Source of the DNA: Dyadobacter sandarakinus
GTDB lineage: Bacteria > Bacteroidota > Bacteroidia > Cytophagales > Spirosomataceae
DNA: 64,000 nucleotides
Direction of reading: 5' to 3'
Assembly: GCF_016894445.1 (NCBI RefSeq)
Contig: NZ_CP056775.1
Location: 186,001 to 250,000 of the forward strand
Of the stretch, positions 1-8,932 are shown piece after piece. Both the position numbers and the translations under genes were made by a program. Numbering within the stretch: the stretch's first letter is position 1; each line of letters begins with the position of its first letter. The notes beneath the pieces are model-generated. The model did not search any database. It was given only the letters and a program-made list of their open reading frames with translations, and was not told the DNA's origin.

Positions 1-587
1 TGCATACCCGGTTCGATATGACCGACGGGCTGAAAATCTGCAATGCGCTGGAACCCCTTGAACCCTACTTCGTGGAGGACATTATCCGCTCTGAAAACCC
101 GGGGGTGTACAAAACGGTACGTACCATGACCAAGGTGCCGATTGCGGTTGGGGAGCAGTTCGGCGACCGCTGGGATACCAACGAACTGATCGAAAACCGC
201 CTCATCGACTATACCCGCTTTACCCTGCCCAATACCGGCGGAATCAGCGAGTTCAAAAAGCTCGCATCCATGTGCGAGACCCACTACGTAGGCATGATCC
301 CGCACTTCACGGGTCCGCTGGCCACGGCCACACTGGTGCATGTACTGGGTTCCAGCAGTCCTGCCCGGGCGCTCATGGAACTTGGAGGAGGCGAGCCCGA
401 GCGTCCCCCGTACTTCAACGAGGATTTTATCAACTTCAAAAATGGCAAACTGTACCTGAACGATGCGCCGGGACTGGGCGTCAGGTTCGATCCCAAAAAG
501 GCGACGTTCGTCTTGGAAGTGAAAGAAAAAACCAAGTTCCCGCATCCGATCCTGAAAGCGCCGGACGGATCTATTCATAATTGGTAA
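1..587 (+). CDS. Enolase-superfamily sugar-acid dehydratase/racemase, C-terminal part
   Basis: The gene is cut by the left edge; the open frame runs from base 3 (reading HTRFDMTDG) to TAA at 585-587. The remaining ~194 residues look like the C-terminal part of the barrel of a mandelate racemase/muconate lactonizing enzyme family protein. FVED and AVGEQ resemble the acidic metal-binding strand ends, and IPHFTGP resembles the strand that carries the catalytic histidine in galactonate-dehydratase-like members. Family members take a proton from a carbon next to a carboxylate, usually to dehydrate an acid sugar. It is followed by a second enolase-superfamily gene and other sugar-acid genes, so a dehydratase or epimerase role in that pathway is inferred. 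The exact substrate cannot be read from the fragment, and whether it has an export signal is unknown because the N-terminus is outside the window. Confidence 0.85.
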   Translation, partial: HTRFDMTDGLKICNALEPLEPYFVEDIIRSENPGVYKTVRTMTKVPIAVGEQFGDRWDTNELIENRLIDYTRFTLPNTGGISEFKKLASMCETHYVGMIPHFTGPLATATLVHVLGSSSPARALMELGGGEPERPPYFNEDFINFKNGKLYLNDAPGLGVRFDPKKATFVLEVKEKTKFPHPILKAPDGSIHNW

Positions 588-694
588 CAGTGCCGGTGCA
601 GAGCGGACAAAGGGCTGCCGCCAGGGTGCAGGAGCCACATGTACCAACCTGAACCAGGCCCGCTGACCCGGACCATCAAACCTGAACCTTTACC

Positions 695-1930
695 ATGAAA
701 CAAACCAAAATGTCCCGCCGCTCAGCCATTGAATCTGTGCTGGGTATTGCGGCTGCGGGTACCATGCTGCTGCCCAAAAACTCCTATGCTGCGCCTCCGC
801 AACCTTTCAGGGAATACGGCAAAGTAAAGATCACGAAGCTCGAAACTTTCCTGGTTAAACCCCGGTGGATATTCCTGAAAATCCACACCGATGCCGGCAT
901 TGTGGGCCTTGGCGAACCCCTGCTGGAAGGCCGTGCCCTGACCATTCAGACGGCGATCAAGGAAGTGGAGCCGTACCTGCTGGGAAAGGACCCGAGGGCG
1001 GTTGTACATCACTGGCAGGCCATTTATCGCCATGCATTTTACCGGGGCGGCCCCATCCTGACGAGTGCCCTCAGCGGGATTGATCAGGCGCTCTGGGATA
1101 TCAAAGGCAAGCTCCTCAACGTACCGATATACGAACTTCTGGGCGGTCCTACCCGCGACCGGGTGCGGGTATATGGCCGGGCCTCCAATGCAGAGGAAAT
1201 GAAAAAGCGGAAGGCCGAAGGCTACACCGTTATTAAAACCGGAGTTGCCAGGAAGAACCCTGCCAACATTGTTGAAAACCCCTCATTTATCAGATATGCT
1301 GCGGACAACTTTGCTTCACTCCGGGAAGCCGGCGGTCCCGATATGGACATTGCCATCGACTTTCATGGGTCGGTGCCCCAGCAAACCTCCAAGGTGCTGA
1401 TCAAAGAGCTTGAACAGTTTCAGCCTATGTTTATTGAAGAACCCTGCCAGGCGCAGAATGTGGATACGCTGGTTGATATTGCCCGCGGCACCCACCTGCC
1501 CATTGCGACCGGCGAGCGGATTTTTACCAAATGGGGCTTTCGCGAGATCCTCGAAAAAGGAGCTGCAAGCATTGTTCAGCCCGATCTCTGCCACGCCGGC
1601 GGCATCACCGAAGGCCGGCTGATTGCGGGCATGGCAGAAGCCTACTATGTACCCATTGCGCCGCACAATCCGATGGGTCCTATTTCACTGGCTACCGGCA
1701 TTCAGCTCGCAGCCAGCGTACCCAATTTTCTTGTACAGGAGCAGGTAACCCTGGGTGAAGGCTATCTGAAAGAACCATTTAAGCTACAAAAAGACGGAAC
1801 CGTAATGGTACCTGTGAAGCCCGGACTGGGCATTGAGCTGGACGAAGACCAGATGAAGGATAAGATAGGCCACGACTGGAAAAACCCGGAGTCGTACAAT
1901 GCGCTCGACGGGTCGGTTGTGGACTGGTAA
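695..1930 (+). CDS. dgoD: D-galactonate dehydratase-like enzyme with Tat signal
   Basis: This is a 411-residue enolase-superfamily enzyme very similar to E. coli DgoD, which dehydrates D-galactonate to 2-dehydro-3-deoxygalactonate. Expected catalytic and metal residues are all present: D222 and H224 (DFHG), E248 (FIEEP), E274 (ATGER) and H324 (APHNP). Their spacing (2, 26, 26 and 50 residues) equals that of E. coli D183, H185, E209, E235 and H285. Unlike the cytoplasmic E. coli enzyme, the N-terminus carries a twin-arginine signal (SRRSAIES, then a hydrophobic stretch and an Ala-rich cleavage region near residue 33), so the enzyme is probably exported folded. The ATG at 695 is chosen because it supplies this signal. 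It precedes susC by 48 bp. Gluconate or another C6 acid is an alternative substrate. Confidence is high for the family and moderate for galactonate. Confidence 0.88.
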   Translation: MKQTKMSRRSAIESVLGIAAAGTMLLPKNSYAAPPQPFREYGKVKITKLETFLVKPRWIFLKIHTDAGIVGLGEPLLEGRALTIQTAIKEVEPYLLGKDPRAVVHHWQAIYRHAFYRGGPILTSALSGIDQALWDIKGKLLNVPIYELLGGPTRDRVRVYGRASNAEEMKKRKAEGYTVIKTGVARKNPANIVENPSFIRYAADNFASLREAGGPDMDIAIDFHGSVPQQTSKVLIKELEQFQPMFIEEPCQAQNVDTLVDIARGTHLPIATGERIFTKWGFREILEKGAASIVQPDLCHAGGITEGRLIAGMAEAYYVPIAPHNPMGPISLATGIQLAASVPNFLVQEQVTLGEGYLKEPFKLQKDGTVMVPVKPGLGIELDEDQMKDKIGHDWKNPESYNALDGSVVDW

Positions 1931-1978
1931 GCAAGTATTTGATTCTTTTTTATACCAATAAATACATCAGGAAATGCT

Positions 1979-4969
1979 ATGAAAAAAGTGTGGGAAGTAA
2001 TGTTGTTTCACCTGCTGCTGGGCAGTACGCTGGCTTTTGCCCAGAACAGCACGGTGACAGGAAAGGTCACAGACCAGGATAATGCAGCCCTCCCGGGCGT
2101 GAACATTTTGCTGAGCGGTACCTCGCAGGGGACCGTTTCGGATGCCGACGGAAATTTTACGATCAGTGCTCCTGCGAGCGGCTCCCTCGTATTTTCATTT
2201 ATCGGGTACGAAAGTCAAACCATTGCGATCAGCAACCGGAGCACGATTGAGGTGAAACTAATGCAGACCTCACGCAGCCTGGGCGAAGTGGTGGTGGTAG
2301 GGTACGGAACGCAGCGCAAAACTGACGTAACCGGCTCACTGGCTGTCATATCGACCAAGGAGTTTTCACAGCAGCCTGTGACCCGCCTTGATCAAGTATT
2401 GCAGGGACGGGCGACCGGTGTGCAGGTGACCCAGTCAAATGGTTCGCCGGGGGGTGATTCCAAAATCCGTGTGCGGGGTGCGAACTCGGTACTTGGCAAC
2501 AATGATCCGCTGTATGTGATCGACGGCTACATTGGCGCAGATTACAGCCTGCTCAATCCCGCGGATATCGCCTCTCTGCAGGTATTGAAAGACGCTGCGT
2601 CGACTTCCATCTATGGAAGCCGGGGTGCAAACGGGGTCATCATTATTACCACCAAGAAAGGAAATAAGGGGATCAAGGTAACTTACGAGGGGCAGGGAAG
2701 CTTTTCCAATGTGATCAAAACATTTGACCTGCTGCCTGCGGGTGAATTTGCAGAGATCGTGAATGCACGGGCGCTTGCAACAGGCTCTACGCCTCCGTAT
2801 ACCGACGCCCAGATTTCGGGCTACAAAGCCAATGGCGGAACCGACTGGCAGGACCTGGTGTACCGGAGGGGCAGTGGTACCCAGCAGCAGCTCACCGTAA
2901 CCGGCGGTGGCGACAAAACTACTTTCATGATTTCAGGTAATTACGTAAAACAGAATGGAATCGTAGAAAACAGTAATTTCAAGCGCTACGTTTTTCGTAC
3001 CAACCTGAACACCCAGGTTAGTAACAAGCTGGCATTCCGGTTCAATCTTTCGGGTGCTTATTCCAAAAATCACAATACCGACGGCGGCGGTGCGCTGATT
3101 GAAGCCCTGCAATGGGCCCCCACCACGCCTGCCTATGGGGCAGACGGCCTGCCAACCTTTGCCGATCCGATCGGGTCGGTATCGCGCAGTCCGCTCGACA
3201 ACCTGTACGATCGGTCCAATGATCTTGCCAGAATGAACATCAATGCAATCGGCGGATTAAACTACCAGCTTCCGGTGAAGGGCCTGAGCCTGGATCTTCA
3301 GTATGCGATCAACTACCTGGATCAGCAGAACAGCAACTTCAACGGTCCGCGGATTGCCAACAATGTTCCCAATGCATCCCGGTACTCGTCCGATGCCGTC
3401 ACACTGCAGAATACCAACAGTCTGAACTACAATGTGCAGCTCGGCGACCATTCGATCAATGCAGTGGCGGTGCTTGAAACCCAGCAGTATACCAACAAAA
3501 ACTTTACTGCCAATGCCACCGGGCTGCGCTTTCCGCAGCTGGGCTACGATAATATCGGCGGTAACTCGGCCGCATCGGTTTCTTCCGGTTTCCAGAAATG
3601 GACCCTGTTGTCACTGCTTGGCCGGGTGAATTATGCATTCAAAGACAAATACCTGCTGACTGCTGCGGTACGCCGGGACGGATCGTCCAAGTTCAGTGCT
3701 GACAATCGGTACAGCGTGTTCCCGTCGGTGGCAGTGGGCTGGCGGCTTTCGGAGGAAGCGTTTATCAAAAACCTGAATGTATTCAGCAACCTGAAACTGC
3801 GCGGGAGCTGGGGACTTACGGGCAGCCAGGCAATCAATCCGTATGCAACCCTGTCGCTGTACAATACGACTTACGTATCATTCAACAACAACAGCATCAC
3901 GGCCGGTGTGATCCAGGGCAATGCGGGTAACTCCGACCTGAAATGGGAAACCACCAGCCAGAGCGATGCAGGGGTGGAAATGGAATTTCTGAACGGCCGT
4001 ATTCACCTGGAAGCCGATTATTTCCATAAAAACACCCGGGACCTGCTGCTGAACGTATCCATCCCGAACTATGCAGGCGGCGGTACCCAGACACGCAACA
4101 TCGGAGAGATCGAGAACAAGGGTTTTGAATTTGCGGTGGGTGGTACACCGGTCCAGGGTAAAAGGTTTACATGGGAAACCAACCTGAACTTTTCGACGCT
4201 GAAAAACCGTGTAATGGACCTTGGCGGACTTCCGCGCATCGGTACCGGAACCGGGGCAGGCGGCGGGATGTCTATCACGAATGAATTTATGCTGATGCCA
4301 GGTCAGCCGCTGGGCTCTTACTGGGGACTCAAATACCTGGGTACCTTCAAGCCTGATGAGGCAGACATAGCTGCCCGCCAGGGACGCGTGCCGGGTGACC
4401 CCCATTATGAGGATATCAATGGGGACAACAGTATCACCACAGACGATTTTCAGATCATCGGTCATGCTTTTCCCAAAGTTACCGGAGGGTGGAACAATAC
4501 ATTTACTTACAGCGGCTTCACGCTGAATGTGTTTGTCAACGGTGTTTTTGGTGTGGATAAACTGAATTATACCCGCGCAGGCGCCATGTCGGGCTCGGGA
4601 GAAGCCAGGCAGTTCCTGCTGACCGAGATCCGCGACTACTACCGGCCGGGCAATGAAGATTCGGACATTCCTGCATTTACCAAAACATACCAGCCTTTTA
4701 CCCAGTCAAGCCGGTTCCTCGAAAACGGAAGCTTTGTAAGGCTCAAAAATGTGTCGCTTGCTTATAACTTCCCGGGCTCGCTGTTGAGCGGTAAGGCAAC
4801 TGTTCGCATCTTCGCCAGCGCTACCAACCTGTTTACCATCACCAAATACTCCGGCCCGGATCCCGAATCAAGCAATGTAGGCTCGGGCACCGACACGGCC
4901 ATCGGCATTGACCGGGGCTCATATCCGAATGCAAAAGTTTTCACGCTGGGGCTGAACCTGGGATTTTGA
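1979..4969 (+). CDS. SusC/RagA-family TonB-linked outer membrane protein
   Basis: This 996-residue protein is a SusC-type, TonB-dependent outer membrane importer. A signal peptide ending in AFAQ (about residue 22) is followed by a carboxypeptidase-regulatory-like beta domain (VTGKVTDQDNAALPGVN), then the SusC plug signature around residues 105-230 (GEVVVVGYGTQRKTDVTGSL and an SIYGSRGANGVI-type segment), then a long beta-barrel ending in an aromatic residue (LGLNLGF). SusC pairs with a SusD lipoprotein that caps the barrel and binds the ligand; the partner starts 128 bp downstream. No glycoside hydrolases lie nearby. The neighbours are sugar-acid enzymes, so uptake of a small sugar, an aldonate or an oligosaccharide releasing one is inferred. 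Length is normal for the family. Confidence 0.96.
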   Translation: MKKVWEVMLFHLLLGSTLAFAQNSTVTGKVTDQDNAALPGVNILLSGTSQGTVSDADGNFTISAPASGSLVFSFIGYESQTIAISNRSTIEVKLMQTSRSLGEVVVVGYGTQRKTDVTGSLAVISTKEFSQQPVTRLDQVLQGRATGVQVTQSNGSPGGDSKIRVRGANSVLGNNDPLYVIDGYIGADYSLLNPADIASLQVLKDAASTSIYGSRGANGVIIITTKKGNKGIKVTYEGQGSFSNVIKTFDLLPAGEFAEIVNARALATGSTPPYTDAQISGYKANGGTDWQDLVYRRGSGTQQQLTVTGGGDKTTFMISGNYVKQNGIVENSNFKRYVFRTNLNTQVSNKLAFRFNLSGAYSKNHNTDGGGALIEALQWAPTTPAYGADGLPTFADPIGSVSRSPLDNLYDRSNDLARMNINAIGGLNYQLPVKGLSLDLQYAINYLDQQNSNFNGPRIANNVPNASRYSSDAVTLQNTNSLNYNVQLGDHSINAVAVLETQQYTNKNFTANATGLRFPQLGYDNIGGNSAASVSSGFQKWTLLSLLGRVNYAFKDKYLLTAAVRRDGSSKFSADNRYSVFPSVAVGWRLSEEAFIKNLNVFSNLKLRGSWGLTGSQAINPYATLSLYNTTYVSFNNNSITAGVIQGNAGNSDLKWETTSQSDAGVEMEFLNGRIHLEADYFHKNTRDLLLNVSIPNYAGGGTQTRNIGEIENKGFEFAVGGTPVQGKRFTWETNLNFSTLKNRVMDLGGLPRIGTGTGAGGGMSITNEFMLMPGQPLGSYWGLKYLGTFKPDEADIAARQGRVPGDPHYEDINGDNSITTDDFQIIGHAFPKVTGGWNNTFTYSGFTLNVFVNGVFGVDKLNYTRAGAMSGSGEARQFLLTEIRDYYRPGNEDSDIPAFTKTYQPFTQSSRFLENGSFVRLKNVSLAYNFPGSLLSGKATVRIFASATNLFTITKYSGPDPESSNVGSGTDTAIGIDRGSYPNAKVFTLGLNLGF

Positions 4970-5097
4970 GAGGGCATACTTGCGCCGGTTTTCAGCACCG
5001 GGATTTACAGGTTCAAGAAGCATTTAAACAAAATATACAAAGCGGAAAGCCAGAAGCCGATCGCCGGCAGCCAATCCCGCGACAACAATCAAATCCA

Positions 5098-6570
5098 ATG
5101 AAAAAGATCAACATACTCATACTCGCATTGTCGCTCCTGACGGGCGCGGGCTGTAAGGATTACCTGGAAGAAGATACTACCGGGCTGCTTTACGGAGAAA
5201 ATGTACTTGCCACCCAGGCAGGTCTCGAATCAGCACTGACAGGCGCTTACAAGGGTCTGGGAGCGCAGTGGTCGATGGGTTTTCTGCATCCTTCGGCCAA
5301 TGCCGCCACCCTCGGCAGCGACGATGTGACCACGCACCCGGCCAGCAACAAGGCCGACTGGCGGGAATTCGACCAGTTTAACGTATCCACCACCAACCAG
5401 CGGTCCAATGCTGTATACAACGGTTGCTACAAGGCCATACAGGGCGCCAACAATGTGATCAATAACTGGGAAAAGACGACCGGAGATGCGGCATCCATCG
5501 CGGTCATCGTAGGCGAGGCGCACTTTATACGCGCATTTTCCTATTACTGGCTTACGCGTTTCTGGGGAAATATCCCGCTGGTACTGGCCGGCGAGTACTC
5601 CGCCGACTTGCTGCAAATAAGCAAATCGACGCCGCAGCAGGTGTACGACCTGATCGTGGCTGACCTGAAAGTGGCCGAAACCAACCTCCCCGATACCAAG
5701 CGCGATCCGGGCCGGCCCAACAAAGGTTCGGCCAAGGCATACCTGGCAGATGTGTACCTGACCATGGCGGGCTGGCCATTGAAGCAGGCCGACAAGTACG
5801 GGCTCGCTGCCGCAAAGGCCAAGGAAGTAATCGATAACCATGCTGCTTACGGCTTTCAGCTGCTGCCCACATTTGCTGCTGTTTTTGAAAACGACCCGGC
5901 TTCCACGGGAACTGCCGAAGCGGTGTTTCAGATCAATGGATTTACCAGCGGCGACTCGGGAAATTCGACGTATGGGTTGACGACCATGCCCGGGGAAGAG
6001 GGCGGCTGGGATGATATGTATGCAGAGCTCAACTTCTTCAATGCATTTCCGGCAGGTCCGCGGAAGGATGCTACTTTCAGGACTGAGTTCGGATTGTCAG
6101 GTGCAAAAATTCCATGGCAGCGCAGCCTGACAAAGCATCCCTACTATAAAAAGTGGTACATCAAGGGAGATATTTCAACGTACCAGGCGTCATTGCCGTC
6201 GGTGATGATGCGGTATGCGCACGTGCTGACCATTTATGCCGAGGCCAAAGCACGTGCCGCCGGGCCTGATCAGGCTGCCTACGATGCATTGAATGCCATT
6301 CGCCTCAGAGGACGTGCCGCGGGAACCAAGGCATTATCATCAGCCGATGGCCTGAGCGCCGCCCAGTTTGCCGACGAGGTGGTGCAGGAACGTGCATGGG
6401 AGTTTGCCTGCGAAAGAACACGGTGGTTTGATCTGGTAAGATTGGAAAAAGTTGAGGAAGCCAATGCAAATAAAAGTCCTGACGACTTGCAACCCATCCG
6501 CGCTATCACCAAGGCCAATTACTGGTTGCCACTGCCTTATTCGGATACTTCCCTGAATCCCAACTTATAG
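5098..6570 (+). CDS. RagB/SusD-family nutrient-binding lipoprotein
   Basis: This 490-residue SusD-type lipoprotein is the expected lid of the preceding SusC barrel. The open frame extends upstream into the end of susC, but the ATG at 5098 gives MKKINILILALSLL and the lipobox TGAGC, followed by KDYLEEDTTG, a typical mature SusD start, so 5098 is taken as the start. The TPR-like helical core is seen in EAHFIRAFSYYWLTRFWGNI and later in VQERAWEFACERTRWFDLVR, both characteristic of SusD. It acts at the cell surface, binding ligand for SusC. The ligand is not deducible, though the sugar-acid operon suggests a galactose-type compound. A structured spacer (6583-6629) separates it from the next gene. 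Confidence 0.96.
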   Translation: MKKINILILALSLLTGAGCKDYLEEDTTGLLYGENVLATQAGLESALTGAYKGLGAQWSMGFLHPSANAATLGSDDVTTHPASNKADWREFDQFNVSTTNQRSNAVYNGCYKAIQGANNVINNWEKTTGDAASIAVIVGEAHFIRAFSYYWLTRFWGNIPLVLAGEYSADLLQISKSTPQQVYDLIVADLKVAETNLPDTKRDPGRPNKGSAKAYLADVYLTMAGWPLKQADKYGLAAAKAKEVIDNHAAYGFQLLPTFAAVFENDPASTGTAEAVFQINGFTSGDSGNSTYGLTTMPGEEGGWDDMYAELNFFNAFPAGPRKDATFRTEFGLSGAKIPWQRSLTKHPYYKKWYIKGDISTYQASLPSVMMRYAHVLTIYAEAKARAAGPDQAAYDALNAIRLRGRAAGTKALSSADGLSAAQFADEVVQERAWEFACERTRWFDLVRLEKVEEANANKSPDDLQPIRAITKANYWLPLPYSDTSLNPNL

Positions 6571-6582
6571 TACAAATGCCAA

Positions 6583-6629
6583 GCCCCTGTGTTACTGCTG
6601 CACGCCTGTTCGGCAGTATGCACAGGGGC
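6583..6629 (+). promoter_or_regulatory. Two-tier inverted repeat between susD and the PQQ dehydrogenase gene
   Basis: GCCCCTGTG at 6583-6591 is exactly complementary to CACAGGGGC at 6621-6629. Inside it, ACTGCTG (6594-6600) pairs with CGGCAGT (6611-6617), allowing one G-U pair. The predicted RNA is a 9-bp stem continuing into a 7-bp stem with a 10-nt loop. No run of T follows, so it does not look like an intrinsic terminator. It could stabilise the 3' end of the susCD message or set unequal expression within the operon. Confidence 0.5.
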
Positions 6630-6684
6630 ATAGCCGTACCGGTAGCTACCCGCGGAAATTGAATGCAATTACAACATCGATCCA

Positions 6685-8874
6685 ATGAATAAAACGACCA
6701 CACTGCTCGCCCTGCTGCTGCTGGCCGGTGCCCTCGGGACGACTTTCCGTCAGTCGGAGCGTGAAGACACAGACTGGCCGGTGTATGGGGGCAACCATGC
6801 AGGCAACCGTTACTCGCCGCTTACGCAGATTAACCGTACGAACGTTCAGAACCTTAAACTTGCCTGGACTTACGACACGGGTGAAAACAAGGACCCGTCG
6901 GAGCGGGGAATGGATATGCAGTGCCAGCCGATTGTCGTGAACGGTATTATGTATGGTACTACCCCATACCTGAAACTTTTCGCTGCCGATGCTGCCACCG
7001 GGAAAGAGCTCTGGAAATTCGATCCGTTTGAAGGAAAGCGGCCGCGGCTGCATCCGGTCAGGGGAGTTACTTACTGGTCCGACGGTGCCGACAAGCGTAT
7101 CTTGTACACTGCCGGCGCTGCCCTGTATGCGGTCAATGCCGAAACCGGCAAGCTGATTTCTTCTTTTGGTAAAAACGGGGAAGTCGATTTCCACGAAGGT
7201 CTGGGAGATGAAAAAACATACGGCTACAACCTGGATAACTTCAACATCCGGAACACGACGCCGGGAGTGGTTTACAAAGATCTGTTCATTACTGGCTCGT
7301 CCGTTTCCGAGGGAGGAGATGCATTGCCCGGGCATATCAGGGCATTTGATGTGCGTACCGGAAAGCTGGCCTGGGTTTTCAGGACCATTCCGCTGCCGGG
7401 GGAGTACGGGTACGAAACCTGGTCGGAAGACTCGTACAGGAAGCTGGGTGGTGCCAACTGCTGGGCCGGAATGGTACTGGACGAAAAAAGGGGAATGGTT
7501 TTCCTGGGTACTGGCTCACCTTCAGTTGATTTTTACGGAGGGGCACGCAAGGGTACCAATCTGTTTGCGAACTGTGTAATCGCCCTGGATGCGGGGACAG
7601 GCAAAAGAATCTGGCATTTCCAAACCGTCCACCATGATCTCTGGGACCGTGATATTCCGTGTCCGCCCAACCTCATCACGGTGAAGCACCAGGGAAAAAG
7701 CATTGATGCAGTGGCCCAGGCGACCAAGGACGGGTATATTTTTGTATTTGACCGCGATACGGGTAAGCCGCTTTTTCCCATCAAAGAAGTACCCGCACCC
7801 ACAGCCGGTGCCTTACCCGGCGAGCATCCCTGGCCTACACAGCCCGTGCCGGTGAAGCCAGCACCTTTTGCCAAACAAAACCTGACGGAAGCGGAAATCA
7901 CCACGCGTACGCCTGAGGCCCATGCCTATGTGTCGGACCGGTTTGCCAACAGTACAAAAGGACCTAAAAACCTGCCTCCAAGCCTTACAGGAGGCTTGTT
8001 GTATGGTATCGGCGGAGGTGCGGAGTGGGGCGGCACAGCGGCGGACCCGGGTGGTATCATGTATGTCAATGGAAACAACATGCTCTGGTGGCTCAAAATG
8101 CGCGACAGCCGGGAGAAGGCCGAAGGTCAGACTGCATCCAGGGGACACGTACTTTTTAATACCAACTGCGCGGCCTGCCATGCTACCGACAGCAAAAGCG
8201 GCGCCAGTACGGCCTCGCAGGCTTACCCGGTTTTGAAAGACATCGGCAAGCGCATGAGCCGTGAGCAAATCAGCGCATTGCTGGAAACAGGCCGCGGCCG
8301 GATGCCATCGTTCCAGCATATTGCAAAGGAAGACAGGCAGGCGATCATCGGGTTTTTACTCCATATGGAAAACAAGCCGGCGCCCGGCGATGTACATGCA
8401 CAAACAGCTCAAACCGGTCCGGTAAATAATGCTGCCTTCCCCTATATGCCTCCTTATATCAATAACGGGAATGTGCAGTTTCGCGATCAGGACAATTACC
8501 CGGCCATCAAGCCACCCTGGGGTACGCTCAATGCAGTGGACCTCAACACCGGAGAGTATCTCTGGAAGGTGCCGCTTGGCGAGTATCCTGAGCTGAGCAG
8601 GAAAGGTGTGCCGGCTACGGGTACCGAAAATCATGGCGGGCCCGTCGTCACGGCAGGCGGGCTGCTGTTTATAGCAGCCACTTATGACGAAAAAATGCGC
8701 GCTTTCGACACCAGGACTGGAAAGATCGTATGGGAGTACCAGCTGCCTGCAGGGGGATTTGCAACACCCATTACCTACATGGCCAGCGGCCGGCAGTATG
8801 TGGTGATTGCCGCAGGAGGCACGCGGTACGGGCTCAAATCAGGCGGAAAATACGTCGCGTTCGCCTTGCCGTAA
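6685..8874 (+). CDS. Secreted PQQ-dependent dehydrogenase with inserted cytochrome c domain
   Basis: This 729-residue protein is a quinoprotein of the glucose/alcohol dehydrogenase class. An N-terminal signal peptide (MNKTTTLLALLLLAGALG) leads to a beta-propeller with PQQ-type repeats: WPVYGGNHAGNRYSPLTQIN, AADAATGKELWKF and the membrane-GDH-like motif HHDLWDRDIP. The five-helix membrane anchor of E. coli Gcd is absent. Around residues 480-560 a cytochrome c domain interrupts the propeller, with heme motif CAACH (C495, C498, H499) and a probable axial Met in GRGRMPSF. The propeller then resumes (LNTGEYLWKVPLGEYPE). It would oxidise a sugar in the periplasm and pass electrons through its own heme. 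Placed among galactonate genes, galactose or glucose oxidation to the aldonate or lactone is inferred. The substrate is not proven. Confidence 0.9.
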   Translation: MNKTTTLLALLLLAGALGTTFRQSEREDTDWPVYGGNHAGNRYSPLTQINRTNVQNLKLAWTYDTGENKDPSERGMDMQCQPIVVNGIMYGTTPYLKLFAADAATGKELWKFDPFEGKRPRLHPVRGVTYWSDGADKRILYTAGAALYAVNAETGKLISSFGKNGEVDFHEGLGDEKTYGYNLDNFNIRNTTPGVVYKDLFITGSSVSEGGDALPGHIRAFDVRTGKLAWVFRTIPLPGEYGYETWSEDSYRKLGGANCWAGMVLDEKRGMVFLGTGSPSVDFYGGARKGTNLFANCVIALDAGTGKRIWHFQTVHHDLWDRDIPCPPNLITVKHQGKSIDAVAQATKDGYIFVFDRDTGKPLFPIKEVPAPTAGALPGEHPWPTQPVPVKPAPFAKQNLTEAEITTRTPEAHAYVSDRFANSTKGPKNLPPSLTGGLLYGIGGGAEWGGTAADPGGIMYVNGNNMLWWLKMRDSREKAEGQTASRGHVLFNTNCAACHATDSKSGASTASQAYPVLKDIGKRMSREQISALLETGRGRMPSFQHIAKEDRQAIIGFLLHMENKPAPGDVHAQTAQTGPVNNAAFPYMPPYINNGNVQFRDQDNYPAIKPPWGTLNAVDLNTGEYLWKVPLGEYPELSRKGVPATGTENHGGPVVTAGGLLFIAATYDEKMRAFDTRTGKIVWEYQLPAGGFATPITYMASGRQYVVIAAGGTRYGLKSGGKYVAFALP

Positions 8875-8932
8875 GTGATCAGATATCAGCGGGAGAACAT
8901 CAATCCTCATCCTGCCCAAAACGAACCGGAAT

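Noticed and set aside
4966..5097. Extension of susD upstream to overlap susC
   Set aside because: The ATG at 5098 begins a proper lipoprotein signal; the upstream part is not like any SusD.
1979..6570. A classical polysaccharide utilisation locus
   Set aside because: SusC and SusD are present but no glycoside hydrolase, lyase or HTCS regulator is nearby.
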